Assembly: GCF_014191305.1 (NCBI RefSeq)
Contig: NZ_JACHWJ010000003.1
Location: 465,390-529,389, forward strand
DNA: 64,000 nucleotides
Reading direction: 5' to 3'
Source of the DNA: Pseudoclavibacter helvolus
Lineage (GTDB): Bacteria > Actinomycetota > Actinomycetes > Actinomycetales > Microbacteriaceae
The first letter of the stretch is position 1. Each line of letters begins with the position of its first letter. Shown here piece after piece: positions 24,338-32,483 of the stretch. A model generated the notes under the pieces. That model made no database searches. It saw nothing but the letters and a program-made list of their open reading frames with translations, and was not told the origin of the DNA. Both the position numbers and the translations under genes were made by a program.

Positions 24338-24344
24338 GCGCTCC

Positions 24345-24396
24345 GCGGCCGTGCACGCGACTCGCGTGCCAATGCACGCAGGCAGTGCACGGCCGC
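24345..24396. terminator. 12-bp inverted repeat after the dehydrogenase gene
   Basis: GCGGCCGTGCAC (24345-24356) and GTGCACGGCCGC (24385-24396) form a strong stem with a 28-base loop that contains a second GTGC/GCAC pair. It lies 8 bases after the stop at 24337. No T-run follows. Confidence 0.5.
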
Positions 24397-24475
24397 GCGC
24401 GAACCAGCAACGCGCATCCGCTGAGCCGGCTCAGCCGACACAACCTGGCAGCACGACCCGAACGGAACCCGCCCC

Positions 24476-25820
24476 ATGCCCAACACGTCCCCGGTGCAGC
24501 TGCCAACCGGAACCGCCCCGACGGGGCTGCGTCGCTCGACGGGGCGCGCGCCGGCGACCTTTTTGGACGCAGACGCGTGTTCGTGTTCGGGCTTGTCGTG
24601 TTCTCGTTCGCGTCGCTGCTCATCGGCTTCTCGCCGTCCGGCGAGTGGATGATCGCGGCTCGCTCTCTGCAGGGCATCGGGGCGGCCATCGTCGCCCCCG
24701 CGTCGCTGTCGCTCATCGCTGTCAGCTTCCCTGAGGGCAAGGAGCGCGCGCGGGCGATCGTGCTTTACGGCGCGACCGCCGGAATCGGCGCGAGCCTCGG
24801 CATGGTAATCGGCGGCGCGTTCGCCGAGTGGATCTCCTGGCGGGCTGGGTTCTTCATCAACGTGCCCATCGGGATCGCCATGATCGCGCTCGCCCCGCGC
24901 TCGCCCCGCGCTTCCTCCCGGAGACGAAGCCAGCCCGCGGAGCCTTCGACGTGCTCGGCGCGCTCACTGCGACGGGCGGCGTCGGAGCGCTCGTGTTCGG
25001 CATCATCCACGCCGCCGAATCGACCTGGACCTCCCCGGTCACCGTTGCGTCTCTTGCCGCCGGAGTTGTACTGCTCGCGCTGCTCGTCGTCAACGAGGCG
25101 CGTGCATCCGACCCGATCATGCCGCTGCGACTCTTCGCGAGCCGCGTCCGCGTGGGCGGCTATGTGGGGCGGATGCTCTACATGGGCGCCATGATCGGCT
25201 TCTTCTACTTCACCACCCAGTACCTGCAGGACGTGCTCGGCATGAACCCGCTCCAGGCGGGCCTCGGGTTCCTGCCCATGACGCTCGTGAACTTCGCCGT
25301 CGCCCTGCTGTTGCCGCAGCTGACCAGGCGCATCGGTGACCGGCTGCCGCTCATCCTGGGCATCGCCCTCACTCTCGCGGGCATGATCTGGCTCAGCCGA
25401 CTCACCCCGGATGCCGGCTACCTGCTCGGCGTTGCCCTCCCGATGCTGGTCATCGGTGCCGGGCAGGGGCTCGTGTTCGCGCCGCTCACGACGGCCGGCA
25501 TGTCCGGCGCGACCGCCGAGCACGCGGGCGCCGCATCCGGACTCGTCAACACGTTCCACCAGCTCGGCATGGCGCTCGGGCTCGGAGTCCTCGTCGCCGT
25601 GTCCGTCAATGCGGGCGCAGACGCGGCGACCGCTGGCGCCGCGGCAGTCGCGCAGGTCTTCGCTGCGCTCACTGGCAGTGCCGTGCTGCTCGGGATCGCG
25701 CTCCTCATCTGCGCAACCCTCATCCTGCCGAAGAGCAGGAGGGGCGAGCGCGCATCCACCACACCTTCCGCCTCGATTTCCACCTCAGCCTCCGCCTCAG
25801 CACAAGGAACCTCCTCATGA
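24476..25820 (+). pseudogene. DHA2-type MFS drug transporter gene, broken twice
   Basis: ATG 24476 starts MPNTSPVQLPTGTAPTG, like a normal N-terminus, but the first two membrane helices are missing. The homology resumes in another frame at AGDLFGRRRVFVFG (MFS motif A) near 24553. A second lesion is a perfect 11-bp tandem duplication, GCGCTCGCCCC at 24886-24896 and 24897-24907, which shifts the frame between MIALAPR and FLPETKPARG. The remaining helices to the end (ILPKSRRGER and a Ser/Thr tail) are intact. The family exports drugs with protons. The product cannot be functional as it stands. Confidence 0.88.
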
Positions 25821-26227
25821 GCACAGAACTCCAGCCGAAGACCCCGACCAACAAGGGGCCAGCCGAGTGGTTCACCGGCGACGTCTACTTCAACGCGTAC
25901 TACGCGGGCACCGAGCCCTCGCGCACACGGCTCAACCTCGTGCGCTTCACACCTGGCGCGCACACGGCCTGGCACCGCCACGCCGTCGGACAGACTCTGC
26001 ACGTCACCGAGGGCTACGGCTACGTGCAGTCACGCGGCGAGGAGCTCATCGAGCTCCGGCCGGGAGACACCGTCTCCACGCCGGCCGGCGAATGGCACTG
26101 GCACGGCGCATCCGCCGACAACTTCATGTGCCACCTGGCCCTGTGGGAAGGGCCGGGCGCCGACTCCGACGAACCCGATACCGTGTGGGGCGAGCGGCTC
26201 GCGCCAGAGGAGTACCCGGGGCAGTAG
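25817..26227 (+). CDS. Small cupin-domain protein
   Basis: This 136-residue single-domain cupin has motif 1 GAHTAWHRHAVGQTLHVTEG (two His plus Glu-type ligands) and motif 2 PGDTVSTPAGEWHWHG, giving a complete metal-binding set. Related proteins act in quercetinase-like or carboxymuconolactone-linked reactions or simply bind small ligands. Its ATG overlaps the stop of the broken MFS gene (ATGA), so it was once translationally coupled to that transporter. It may now be poorly expressed. Confidence 0.85.
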   Translation: MSTELQPKTPTNKGPAEWFTGDVYFNAYYAGTEPSRTRLNLVRFTPGAHTAWHRHAVGQTLHVTEGYGYVQSRGEELIELRPGDTVSTPAGEWHWHGASADNFMCHLALWEGPGADSDEPDTVWGERLAPEEYPGQ

Positions 26228-26290
26228 CCCCGGCTACGTCCGCCACGGCTGCGTTCGAGCGTTCCCCCGCCTCAAGCTTCGAAAACCCCG

Positions 26291-26349
26291 AAGAGTGAGC
26301 AAGATGCATCCGAAGTCAGCCGTTGTGGATGCGTCTCGCTCACGCTTTT
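26291..26349 (+). repeat. Hairpin repeat, E type, copy 1
   Basis: AGAGTGAGCAAGATGCATCC (26292-26311) faces GGATGCGTCTCGCTCACGCT and TTT (26327-26349). A T-run at the right end makes it terminator-like for the + strand gene ending at 26227. The gap 26228-26567 holds this copy and copy 2 and nothing else recognisable. Confidence 0.8.
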
Positions 26350-26439
26350 CGCTGGCTGGAGTTTGCAGACGGGGAGACAGCAAGACGGCGAGGGGCGAGG
26401 CAGGTGGGCGCGGCGTGTGGCGCCGCCAATAGTGATCGC

Positions 26440-26496
26440 AAGAGTGAGCCAGATGCATCCAGAACCGATTCGTGTGGATGCATCTGGCTCATTCTT
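26440..26496 (+). repeat. Hairpin repeat, E type, copy 2
   Basis: AAGAGTGAGCCAGATGCATC (from 26440) and GATGCATCTGGCTCATTCTT (to 26496) pair over 21 bases with one mismatch and a 15-base loop. It lies between converging genes. Confidence 0.85.
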
Positions 26497-26567
26497 GCGC
26501 TCGCGGAGCACTGCCACTGCCGCTGTCAGTGGCAATGAGGCGTACTGCTCTCGGCTGCTGCTCCCGC

Positions 26568-27452
26568 CTACTGCTGCTGGAAAGCAGCTCGTGCTTCGGC
26601 GGGGAACTCTGTCGCCGCCCAGGAAGCGAGCAAGCGCAGGGCGTCGGCGCTCGGGCTGCCCTCGGCGGCCGTGTAGACGTTCATCGTGAGACCGGGCTCG
26701 CTCGGCAGCGGCAGCGACTCGAAGTTGAGCTCGAGCAGGCCAACTACCGGGTGGTTGAGGCGCTTCACGACGCTGCGGTGGAACTTCACGTCCTTCGCTG
26801 CCCACATCTCGCGGAAAAGCTCGCTCTGTGTCGACAGCTCACCGATGAGCTGGTGCAGCTTGGGGTCGTGCGGGTTTCGGCCAGCCTCCATCCGCAGCAT
26901 CGAAGCCGCGTCGGCGGCGATGCGGTCGAAGTCCACCCAGAAGTCGCGGGCGGCCGGGTTCAGGTAGATGTATCTCGTGGTGTTCACGGGGCGGCGCGGG
27001 TCGTCGAAGACCGGAGAGTAGAGCGCACGACCGAGGCGGTTGGCGGCGAGCACGTCGTGCCTGTCGTTGCGCACCCACGCGGGTGCTTCGGAGAACGCGT
27101 CGAGCATCTGTCGGACGGCGGGGCGCAGCTCGCCGTCGAGCTGCTTCTTTGACGTGCGGCGCGACGGTGCGCTCGCCCTGGCAAGGTTGAAGAGGTGCTC
27201 CCGCTCGGCCTCGTCGAGCTGCAGCGTCGACGCGATAGCGTCGAGCACACTCTCCGAGGCACCCGACAGGTTGCCACGCTCGAGCCGCACGTAGTAGTCG
27301 ACGGAGACACCCGCGAGCATCGCGACCTCCTCGCGGCGCAGCCCAGCAACGCGTCGGTTCCCGCCGTACGCCGGCAGTCCGGCCTGCTCGGGCGTGATCT
27401 TTGCCCGGCGGGAGCTGAGGAACTCCTTCACTTGCTCGCGCACATCGTTCAT
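26568..27452 (-). CDS. XRE-family regulator with MmyB-like ligand domain
   Basis: This 294-residue protein has an N-terminal HTH (REEVAMLAGVSVDYYVRLER, about residues 40-60). A C-terminal MmyB-like domain follows (VRNDRHDVLAANRLGRALYS, DPRRPVNTTRYIYLNP, FHRSVVKRLNHPVVG), a fold reported to bind fatty-acid-like ligands in homologues. Such regulators usually repress a nearby short-chain dehydrogenase or oxidoreductase; the SDR gene just upstream fits. TAGCTT lies six bases before ATG 27452 (leaderless pattern). Confidence 0.9.
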   Translation of the reverse strand: MNDVREQVKEFLSSRRAKITPEQAGLPAYGGNRRVAGLRREEVAMLAGVSVDYYVRLERGNLSGASESVLDAIASTLQLDEAEREHLFNLARASAPSRRTSKKQLDGELRPAVRQMLDAFSEAPAWVRNDRHDVLAANRLGRALYSPVFDDPRRPVNTTRYIYLNPAARDFWVDFDRIAADAASMLRMEAGRNPHDPKLHQLIGELSTQSELFREMWAAKDVKFHRSVVKRLNHPVVGLLELNFESLPLPSEPGLTMNVYTAAEGSPSADALRLLASWAATEFPAEARAAFQQQ

Positions 27453-27571
27453 GCGTCCAAGCTACGCGCGCAGACCCGAGCGAGGGAGGTCCCGCGAGTA
27501 CCTGCCCAGAACTCAGCGCTTTCTCCCCGGCCGGATCTGCGCCGGAGGCCGAGGCTTCCGGAGGCTGACCC

Positions 27572-28468
27572 TCAGCTTGAGAGCTTGACCTGCCCGCGGC
27601 GCGCGGCCTCGGCGATCTCCGCCATGACGCCGTCAGGCTCATGATCGAGCGGGAGTGTGTCCGGGTCGAGGACGCCGTCGAGCTCGCCATCCGCATCGCG
27701 GCGAAGGGCGGCGAAGAGCGGATCCAGATCCGTTTGCCGGGGACCGCGCTCGGCGACGAGCTCGAGCGTCTTCGGGTTCGCCGCCGCCGACGTCAAGCTC
27801 TCGACGAGCACCCGCGCGATCTGCGAGCGAGCGACCCAGCCGTCCTCCGGCGAGCCAGCGCGCCGCGTATCGCCTTGCAGGAACAGCAGTTCGGGATGCG
27901 CGGCTGCGCCCTCGTCGAACCACCCTGGACGCACGATGGTGAAGTCGTTGCCGCTCGCGCGCACGAGGCGCTCGGCACGACGCTTCCAGTCGTGTGACTG
28001 CGACGCCCGGTTGTAGGCACCGTCGTGCACGGTCACGCCGATCGACGTCATGAGGGCGATGCGGACGCGCCGCCTGCCGAGCGCTTCGAGGGTCGCGCGG
28101 ACGATGCCGTAGTCGATTGCTTCTGCCTCGCCAAGGCCACCGTGCCCACCGTGGGTGAAGACGACGGCGTCGATGTCTGCCACGGCGTGCTTCAGGAAAT
28201 CGACATCGCTCGCGTCCCCGACGGCGAGCTCGGCCGACTGGTCGAGGATGCGGTCGGCACGCGACCGGTCGCGCACGAGCGCCCTGGTCTGATGGCCGGC
28301 GGCGATGGATGCGGCGACCGCGTGGCGGCCGACGCTTCCGGTCGCTCCGATGATGAGTACTCGCTTGGTGCTTGCTTTCGTTTCGTGAGTCGGTTCAGGC
28401 GTGATCGGAGGCGTTCGCGGCTGTCTGTCGCGGCTCGGATGGCGCGACTCGGGCTGGGCCCCGTCCAA
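27572..28468 (-). CDS. NAD(P)-binding SDR-like protein (NmrA/atypical SDR)
   Basis: This 298-residue atypical short-chain dehydrogenase has a Rossmann start at VLIIGATGSVGRHAVAAS (about residue 37) and later FTHGGHGGLGEAEAIDYG, IALMTSIGV and FTIVRPGWFDEG. The catalytic Tyr is replaced by the atypical arrangement, so it may sense or bind NAD(P) rather than catalyse. The only in-frame start codon upstream of the Rossmann motif is TTG 28468, inside the left arm of a hairpin repeat (28463-28538). It gives a 36-residue low-complexity extension. The true start may therefore have been lost or displaced. Confidence 0.8.
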   Translation of the reverse strand: MDGAQPESRHPSRDRQPRTPPITPEPTHETKASTKRVLIIGATGSVGRHAVAASIAAGHQTRALVRDRSRADRILDQSAELAVGDASDVDFLKHAVADIDAVVFTHGGHGGLGEAEAIDYGIVRATLEALGRRRVRIALMTSIGVTVHDGAYNRASQSHDWKRRAERLVRASGNDFTIVRPGWFDEGAAAHPELLFLQGDTRRAGSPEDGWVARSQIARVLVESLTSAAANPKTLELVAERGPRQTDLDPLFAALRRDADGELDGVLDPDTLPLDHEPDGVMAEIAEAARRGQVKLSS

Positions 28469-28538
28469 TTTCCGTGACGAAATCGACTAGATCGCTCGTT
28501 TCGGGCGCGCCGGCGCAATCGCGTCACGGAAGTTGGAC
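28463..28538 (+). repeat. Hairpin repeat, S type, copy 3
   Basis: GTCCAATTTCCGTGACG and CGTCACGGAAGTTGGAC pair over 17 bases with one T-G wobble, the most perfect S copy. Its left arm contains the TTG start of the SDR gene on the minus strand. Confidence 0.9.
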
Positions 28539-28598
28539 ACTCGCGGAGGCGCAGCGCCGCGACCTCGGTTCAGGAGCGAGGCGGGACCGGACTCGAGA

Positions 28599-29483
28599 TC
28601 AGGCCTCCGGGATGGGGCGGCCGTACGCCTCGAGCGTCAGCGACTCGGGCTCTGGCCCGCGGCGCACGCCCTTGTCGAGCGCGTCGATCTGCGAGACCTC
28701 GTCGGCGGTGAGCTCGAAGTCGAAGATGTCGAAGTTCTCGGCGATGCGGTGCGGTTTGACCGACTTCGGGATCACCGAGCGGCCCTCCTGCACGTGCCAG
28801 CGCAGCATGACCTGCGCTGGGCTCTTGCCGTGTGCCTCCGCGATCGCCGTGATCGTGGGGTCTTCGAGGGTGCTGCCGCCGTCGCCGTCGCGGTAGAACG
28901 TGATGCCGCCGATGGGCGACCAGGCCTGGTTGAGGATGTCGTGGCGCGCATCCGCTGCCTGCAGTTCCTTCTGCTGGAAGTAGGGATGCAGCTCGATCTG
29001 GTTGACGGCCGGTACGACGTCGGTCGCCTCGAGCAGGGAGGCGAGGTGGTCTGGCATGAAGTTGCTCACGCCGATCGCGCGGACCTTGCCGTCGGCGAGC
29101 AGGCGCTCGAGGGCGCGGTAGGCGCGGAGCGTCTTCTCCCAAGCTGTGGGGAGGGGCTGGTGCAGGATCAGCAGGTCGATCTGCTCGACGCCGAGCTTGG
29201 CCGCCGACTTCTCGAAGCCGTGGAGTGTCTCGTCGTAGCCGTAGTCGCTGATCCAGATCTTGGTCTCGATGAAGATCTCGTCGCGGGGGAGGCCGGATGT
29301 GGCGATCGCCTGTCCGACCTCGCGTTCGTTCCCGTAGGCGGCGGCCGTGTCGATGTGTCGGTAGCCGACGCGCAGCGCCTCGGTGACGGCCGCGGCCGTT
29401 TCGTCCGGCGCCGACTGGAAGACGCCGAAGCCGATGGCGGGTAGCTCGACTCCGTTGTTCAGGGTCAGGTTCGTGATGCTCAT
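28599..29483 (-). CDS. Aldo/keto reductase
   Basis: This 294-residue AKR-superfamily barrel has the catalytic tetrad in place: DTAAAYGNE (Asp, Tyr), IETKIW (Lys) and LLILHQP (His). The NADPH-binding end is VIPKSVKPHRIAEN. It resembles 2,5-diketo-gluconate reductase-like enzymes acting on small carbonyls. ATG 29483 is used: TAGCGT lies seven bases upstream. The open frame extends further upstream only through a hairpin repeat (29551-29628). Gene order suggests it is independent of the SDR gene downstream. Confidence 0.92.
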   Translation of the reverse strand: MSITNLTLNNGVELPAIGFGVFQSAPDETAAAVTEALRVGYRHIDTAAAYGNEREVGQAIATSGLPRDEIFIETKIWISDYGYDETLHGFEKSAAKLGVEQIDLLILHQPLPTAWEKTLRAYRALERLLADGKVRAIGVSNFMPDHLASLLEATDVVPAVNQIELHPYFQQKELQAADARHDILNQAWSPIGGITFYRDGDGGSTLEDPTITAIAEAHGKSPAQVMLRWHVQEGRSVIPKSVKPHRIAENFDIFDFELTADEVSQIDALDKGVRRGPEPESLTLEAYGRPIPEA

Positions 29484-29550
29484 GCTCAGAACGCTACGTC
29501 TCCGGGCCGAGAGGAGACAGGTTCTGTCAGGGCCCGTCAGTCGACAAGGA

Positions 29551-29628
29551 TGGCCAACTTCTGTGATGTGGGGGCGGCGGATGCGCGCTCGGCGGCTCGC
29601 AGAGCGGTTGCGTCCCGCAAGTTGGTCA
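29551..29628 (+). repeat. Hairpin repeat, S type, copy 4
   Basis: TGGCCAACTTCTGTGATG faces CGTCCCGCAAGTTGGTCA. The arms are more diverged than other copies; three of the imperfect pairs are wobble pairs on the + strand. It lies just upstream of the PTS promoter. Confidence 0.75.
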
Positions 29629-29635
29629 ATTCCCT

Positions 29636-29711
29636 CTTGCGTGCCTCGTCGGTCCTGCCTACACTTCACGCAGGTGCACAAACGATCAGATCTATTTGCA
29701 ACTTCGTGCAC
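29636..29711 (+). promoter_or_regulatory. Promoter and operators of the polyol PTS operon
   Basis: A -35-like TTGCGT (29636-29641) and -10-like TACACT (29660-29665) are 18 bases apart. Just downstream lie GTGCACAAACGATC (29674-29687) and TTGCAACTTCGTGCAC (29696-29711). The complement of the latter, GTGCACGAAGTTGCAA, matches 13 of 16 bases of a site in the isomerase/aldolase promoter at 38524. Sites overlapping the transcription start suggest repression. The SorC-family protein at 33976 is the likely binder (inference). Confidence 0.65.
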
Positions 29712-29734
29712 ACCCCCGACAAAGGAGTCAGAAC

Positions 29735-29827
29735 ATGCGGTTTAAGTCGCCGCTCGCCGCCCATGCGGCCAGCACCATCGAGCACAGCTCGGTGACCACG
29801 TCGGGAGGGCAGCCGGCATGGAAGTAA
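29735..29827 (+). CDS. 30-codon leader reading frame upstream of the PTS IIC gene
   Basis: ATG 29735 has a strong AAAGGAG site seven bases upstream. It encodes MRFKSPLAAHAASTIEHSSV plus ten residues, stopping at TAA 29825-29827, ten bases into the IIC gene in another frame. The IIC start itself has no comparably strong site, so this small frame may deliver ribosomes to it (translational coupling). There is no run of regulatory codons as in an attenuator. It could also simply be the first cistron. Confidence 0.5.
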   Translation: MRFKSPLAAHAASTIEHSSVTTSGGQPAWK

Positions 29828-30420
29828 TCACCTGGATCGCCGAGAACTTCATCGGCCTCTTCAATGCCTCCGCCGAGAGCCTCATGGGTCTCATCACGGG
29901 CATCCTCCCTCTCCTTCTCGTGCTGCTCACGGCAATGTACGCCGTGACCACGTGGATCGGCGAGGAGCGCGTCACGCGCGCCGTCCGCTGGGCGGGCAAG
30001 TACGCGATCACGCGCTACACGGTCATGCCGATCATCGCCGTCATCATGCTGACGAACCCCATGGCGTACACGTTCGGTCGCTTCCTCCCCGAACGCTACA
30101 AGCCGGCCTTCTACGACTCCGCGGTGTCGTTTGTGCACCCGGTCACGGCGTTCCTTCCGCACGCCAACGCTGGTGAGCTGTTCGTCTGGACGGGCATCTC
30201 CGCCGGCGTCCTCGCCATCGCGCCAGACAAGTACGCGACGCTCGCTGCCCTCTACTTCATGGTCGGCATCGTCGTCATCTTCATCCGCGGTATAACCACG
30301 CAGTGGATCACGAGGATCCTCATCAAGCGCGGTGGCCACGAGGCGACGTTCGCTCGCTTCGACGAGATGTACGCACAGGGCCACCTCCAGGGCTCCAAGA
30401 CCGAAGGTGGTGTCCTGTGA
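29818..30420 (+). CDS. srlA: PTS glucitol/sorbitol-family transporter subunit IIC
   Basis: This 200-residue membrane protein has about five helices (GLITGILPLLLVLLTAMYAV, YTVMPIIAVIMLTNPMAYTF, FVWTGISAGVLAIAP and so on), the layout of the GutA/SrlA IIC component. TNPMAYTFGRFLPERYKPAFYD-type text (residues about 80-102) is strongly conserved in the family. With the next two genes it forms a complete Enzyme II that imports and phosphorylates a sugar alcohol. The actual sugar alcohol is not fixed by sequence. The stop overlaps the start of the IIBC gene. Confidence 0.92.
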   Translation: MEVITWIAENFIGLFNASAESLMGLITGILPLLLVLLTAMYAVTTWIGEERVTRAVRWAGKYAITRYTVMPIIAVIMLTNPMAYTFGRFLPERYKPAFYDSAVSFVHPVTAFLPHANAGELFVWTGISAGVLAIAPDKYATLAALYFMVGIVVIFIRGITTQWITRILIKRGGHEATFARFDEMYAQGHLQGSKTEGGVL

Positions 30421-31496
30421 GCACAGACGCTGAGAACACGAACGCCGGCGCTGCTGAGAACGCCAGCGCAGGCACGACCGACTACAAGGGCGTCAAGGTC
30501 AACCGTGGCCGCGGCGGCTGGGGCGACGGCCTGACCCTTGTCCCGAACGCCGAGAAGAACATCGTCCTCTCGGTCACCGGCGGCGGGATCCACCCCGTCG
30601 CGCAGAAGATCGCTGAGCTGACGGGCGCCGAAGCGGTCGACGGCTTCAAGAACAACGTGCCTGACGCGAACGTGCTCTGCGCGGTCATCAACTGCGGCGG
30701 CACGGCGCGCATCGGCGTCTACCCGAAGAAGCGCATCCCGACCGTGGATGTGTACCCGGGAGAACCTGGCGGCCCGCTCGCCCAGTTCATCACCGAGGAC
30801 ATCTTCGTCTCCGACGTCGCGCCCCGCGACGTGGTTGCGCTCGACGCAGAGGCAACCGCAGCGGCCGGCGCACCGGCCGCGGCTACGGCACCGGCGCAGA
30901 GCCCGGAGGAGATCGCAGCGAAGGCCAAGGCGGATGCACGCGCCAGGGTTGCAGCTCAAGGAAGCGGATTCACGGGCTTCGTCGTGAAGTTCGGTAACGC
31001 CATCGGCTACTTCATCAACACGCTGCTCTCGTCTGGCCGCCAGGCGATCAAGCTCACGCTGAACACGATCCTGCCGTTCATGGCGTACGTCTCGCTCCTC
31101 ATCGGAGTCGTCACGTACACGGGCGCTTCCGACTTCATCGCCAACGCGGTGTCGCCGCTCGCGTCGAACCCGATCGGCCTGATCCTGCTCGGCGTCATCA
31201 CGGGCCTCCCGTTCCTGTCGCCGATCCTCGGCCCCGGCGCCGCGATCGCCCAGGTCGTCGGTGTGCTCATGGGAACGCAGATCGCAGCGGGCGCCCTGCC
31301 CGTGCAGTACGCGTTGCCGACGCTCTTCGCGGTCAACGGTCAGGTCGGCTGCGACTTCATCCCCGTCGGGCTCTCCCTTGGTGAGGCAGAACCCGAGACG
31401 GTCGCGGTCGGTGTCCCTGCCGTGCTCTTCTCCAGGCAGATCACGTCGCCCCTCGCGGTTGTGCTCGCCTACTTCGCCTCCTTCCTCCTCATCTAG
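30417..31496 (+). CDS. srlE: PTS glucitol/sorbitol-family transporter subunit IIBC
   Basis: This 359-residue protein starts at GTG 30417, overlapping the IIC stop. The N-terminal IIB domain carries the phosphorylated Cys in CAVINCGGTARIGVYPKKRI. An Ala-rich linker (about 145-180) leads to the C-terminal membrane half with LLLGVITGLPFLSPILGPGA-like helices and a conserved NGQVGCDFIPVGLSLGEAE loop. This matches SrlE (GutE). It transfers phosphate from the IIA protein (31589) to the incoming polyol. Confidence 0.93.
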   Translation: MSTDAENTNAGAAENASAGTTDYKGVKVNRGRGGWGDGLTLVPNAEKNIVLSVTGGGIHPVAQKIAELTGAEAVDGFKNNVPDANVLCAVINCGGTARIGVYPKKRIPTVDVYPGEPGGPLAQFITEDIFVSDVAPRDVVALDAEATAAAGAPAAATAPAQSPEEIAAKAKADARARVAAQGSGFTGFVVKFGNAIGYFINTLLSSGRQAIKLTLNTILPFMAYVSLLIGVVTYTGASDFIANAVSPLASNPIGLILLGVITGLPFLSPILGPGAAIAQVVGVLMGTQIAAGALPVQYALPTLFAVNGQVGCDFIPVGLSLGEAEPETVAVGVPAVLFSRQITSPLAVVLAYFASFLLI

Positions 31497-31588
31497 GTGG
31501 TGCCGGGCGGGCCGCACCCCGGCCCGCCCGCGCATCCACCACTGAACTTCGCACTCTCCGCCGGTCAACGGCAAGAAAGGACCACAAC

Positions 31589-31963
31589 GTGTCCACGACC
31601 ATCTGGCAGTCAGAAATCGCACGCATCGGACCCGACGCGAACGACATGTTCGAGGGCGGCGTCTACATCCTGTTCGGCGAGCCCGTGCCGGACGCCCTCG
31701 CCGAAGTCAGCCTCGTGCACAAGGGTCACATGGGCGAGTTCGTGCCGGTCAAGGCCGGTGACGAGTTCGTGCTCGGCGACGAGGCCGTCACGATCACGGC
31801 GGTCGGCGACCTCGCCAACCCGAACCTGCAGGAGCTTGGGCACGTTGTGCTGTACCTGAACGCGGAGGACACCGCGCTCCTCCCCGGCGCCATCCAGGCG
31901 ACCGGCACCCTTTCCACACCAACCGAGGGCGCATTCGTGAGCGTGCGCCGGAACGAGGTCTAG
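31589..31963 (+). CDS. srlB: PTS glucitol/sorbitol-family transporter subunit IIA
   Basis: This 124-residue IIA protein has the active His in SLVHKGHMGEFVPVKAGDE and the following beta-rich core (LGDEAVTITAVGDLANPNL). It receives phosphate from HPr and passes it to IIB. GTG 31589 follows AAGAAAGGA. Ninety-two bases separate it from the IIBC gene and only three from gutM. No general PTS genes (HPr, EI) lie in the window. Confidence 0.93.
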   Translation: MSTTIWQSEIARIGPDANDMFEGGVYILFGEPVPDALAEVSLVHKGHMGEFVPVKAGDEFVLGDEAVTITAVGDLANPNLQELGHVVLYLNAEDTALLPGAIQATGTLSTPTEGAFVSVRRNEV

Positions 31964-31966
31964 ATC

Positions 31967-32449
31967 ATGGACTGGAGATTCCCGGCCGTACTGGTTCTCG
32001 CGCTTGTCCTGAGCATGGTCATGTCCGGCGTGCAGATGCGCGCCTACATGGCCCAGGTCAACGAGATCGCCAAGGCGAACGCGGGCAAGAACCTGAACCT
32101 CGTCAGCGGACGCGGCAAGGGTGCCTTCCGCGGCGCGATCGCCGTGCTGCTCGTCGACCCGACCACGCTCGAGGTCGTCGAGGCCCGCGCGCTCGTCGGG
32201 TTCAGTGTGTTTGGCCGCCTCAAGCCCGCCCCCGAACTCGAGGGGCCGCTCAAGACGGTCTACGACCGCGCAGAAGCCCGCCACAAGCACCTCGGAACCG
32301 CCGTGCGCCAGGCGATCAGCATGCTGCCCCACAAGGTGCGCGCGCAGGTCACGCTGCCACCGGCCAAGAGCAAGAAGCGCGGGCAGCCCACCGCGGTCAA
32401 GGGCGCGGCCCCGAAGCAGTTCGCCGGCCTCTCTCACATCAGCAACTAG
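31967..32449 (+). CDS. gutM: GutM-family glucitol operon activator
   Basis: This 160-residue protein has an N-terminal hydrophobic segment (AVLVLALVLSMVMSGVQM) and a conserved soluble domain (GRGKGAFRGAIAVLLVDP, then ARALVGFSVFGRLKP). GutM activates the glucitol operon in E. coli, though how it works is unclear. Here the anchor suggests a membrane-bound factor close to the PTS. The start (ATG 31967) is three bases after the IIA stop. Confidence 0.85.
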   Translation: MDWRFPAVLVLALVLSMVMSGVQMRAYMAQVNEIAKANAGKNLNLVSGRGKGAFRGAIAVLLVDPTTLEVVEARALVGFSVFGRLKPAPELEGPLKTVYDRAEARHKHLGTAVRQAISMLPHKVRAQVTLPPAKSKKRGQPTAVKGAAPKQFAGLSHISN

Positions 32450-32483
32450 TCCTCCCCACGAACGAAGCACAAAAGGAACGCAC

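Noticed and set aside
29735..29827. PTS leader frame as a transcription attenuator
   Set aside because: There is no run of identical regulatory codons and no terminator hairpin between it and the IIC gene; coupling is the simpler reading.
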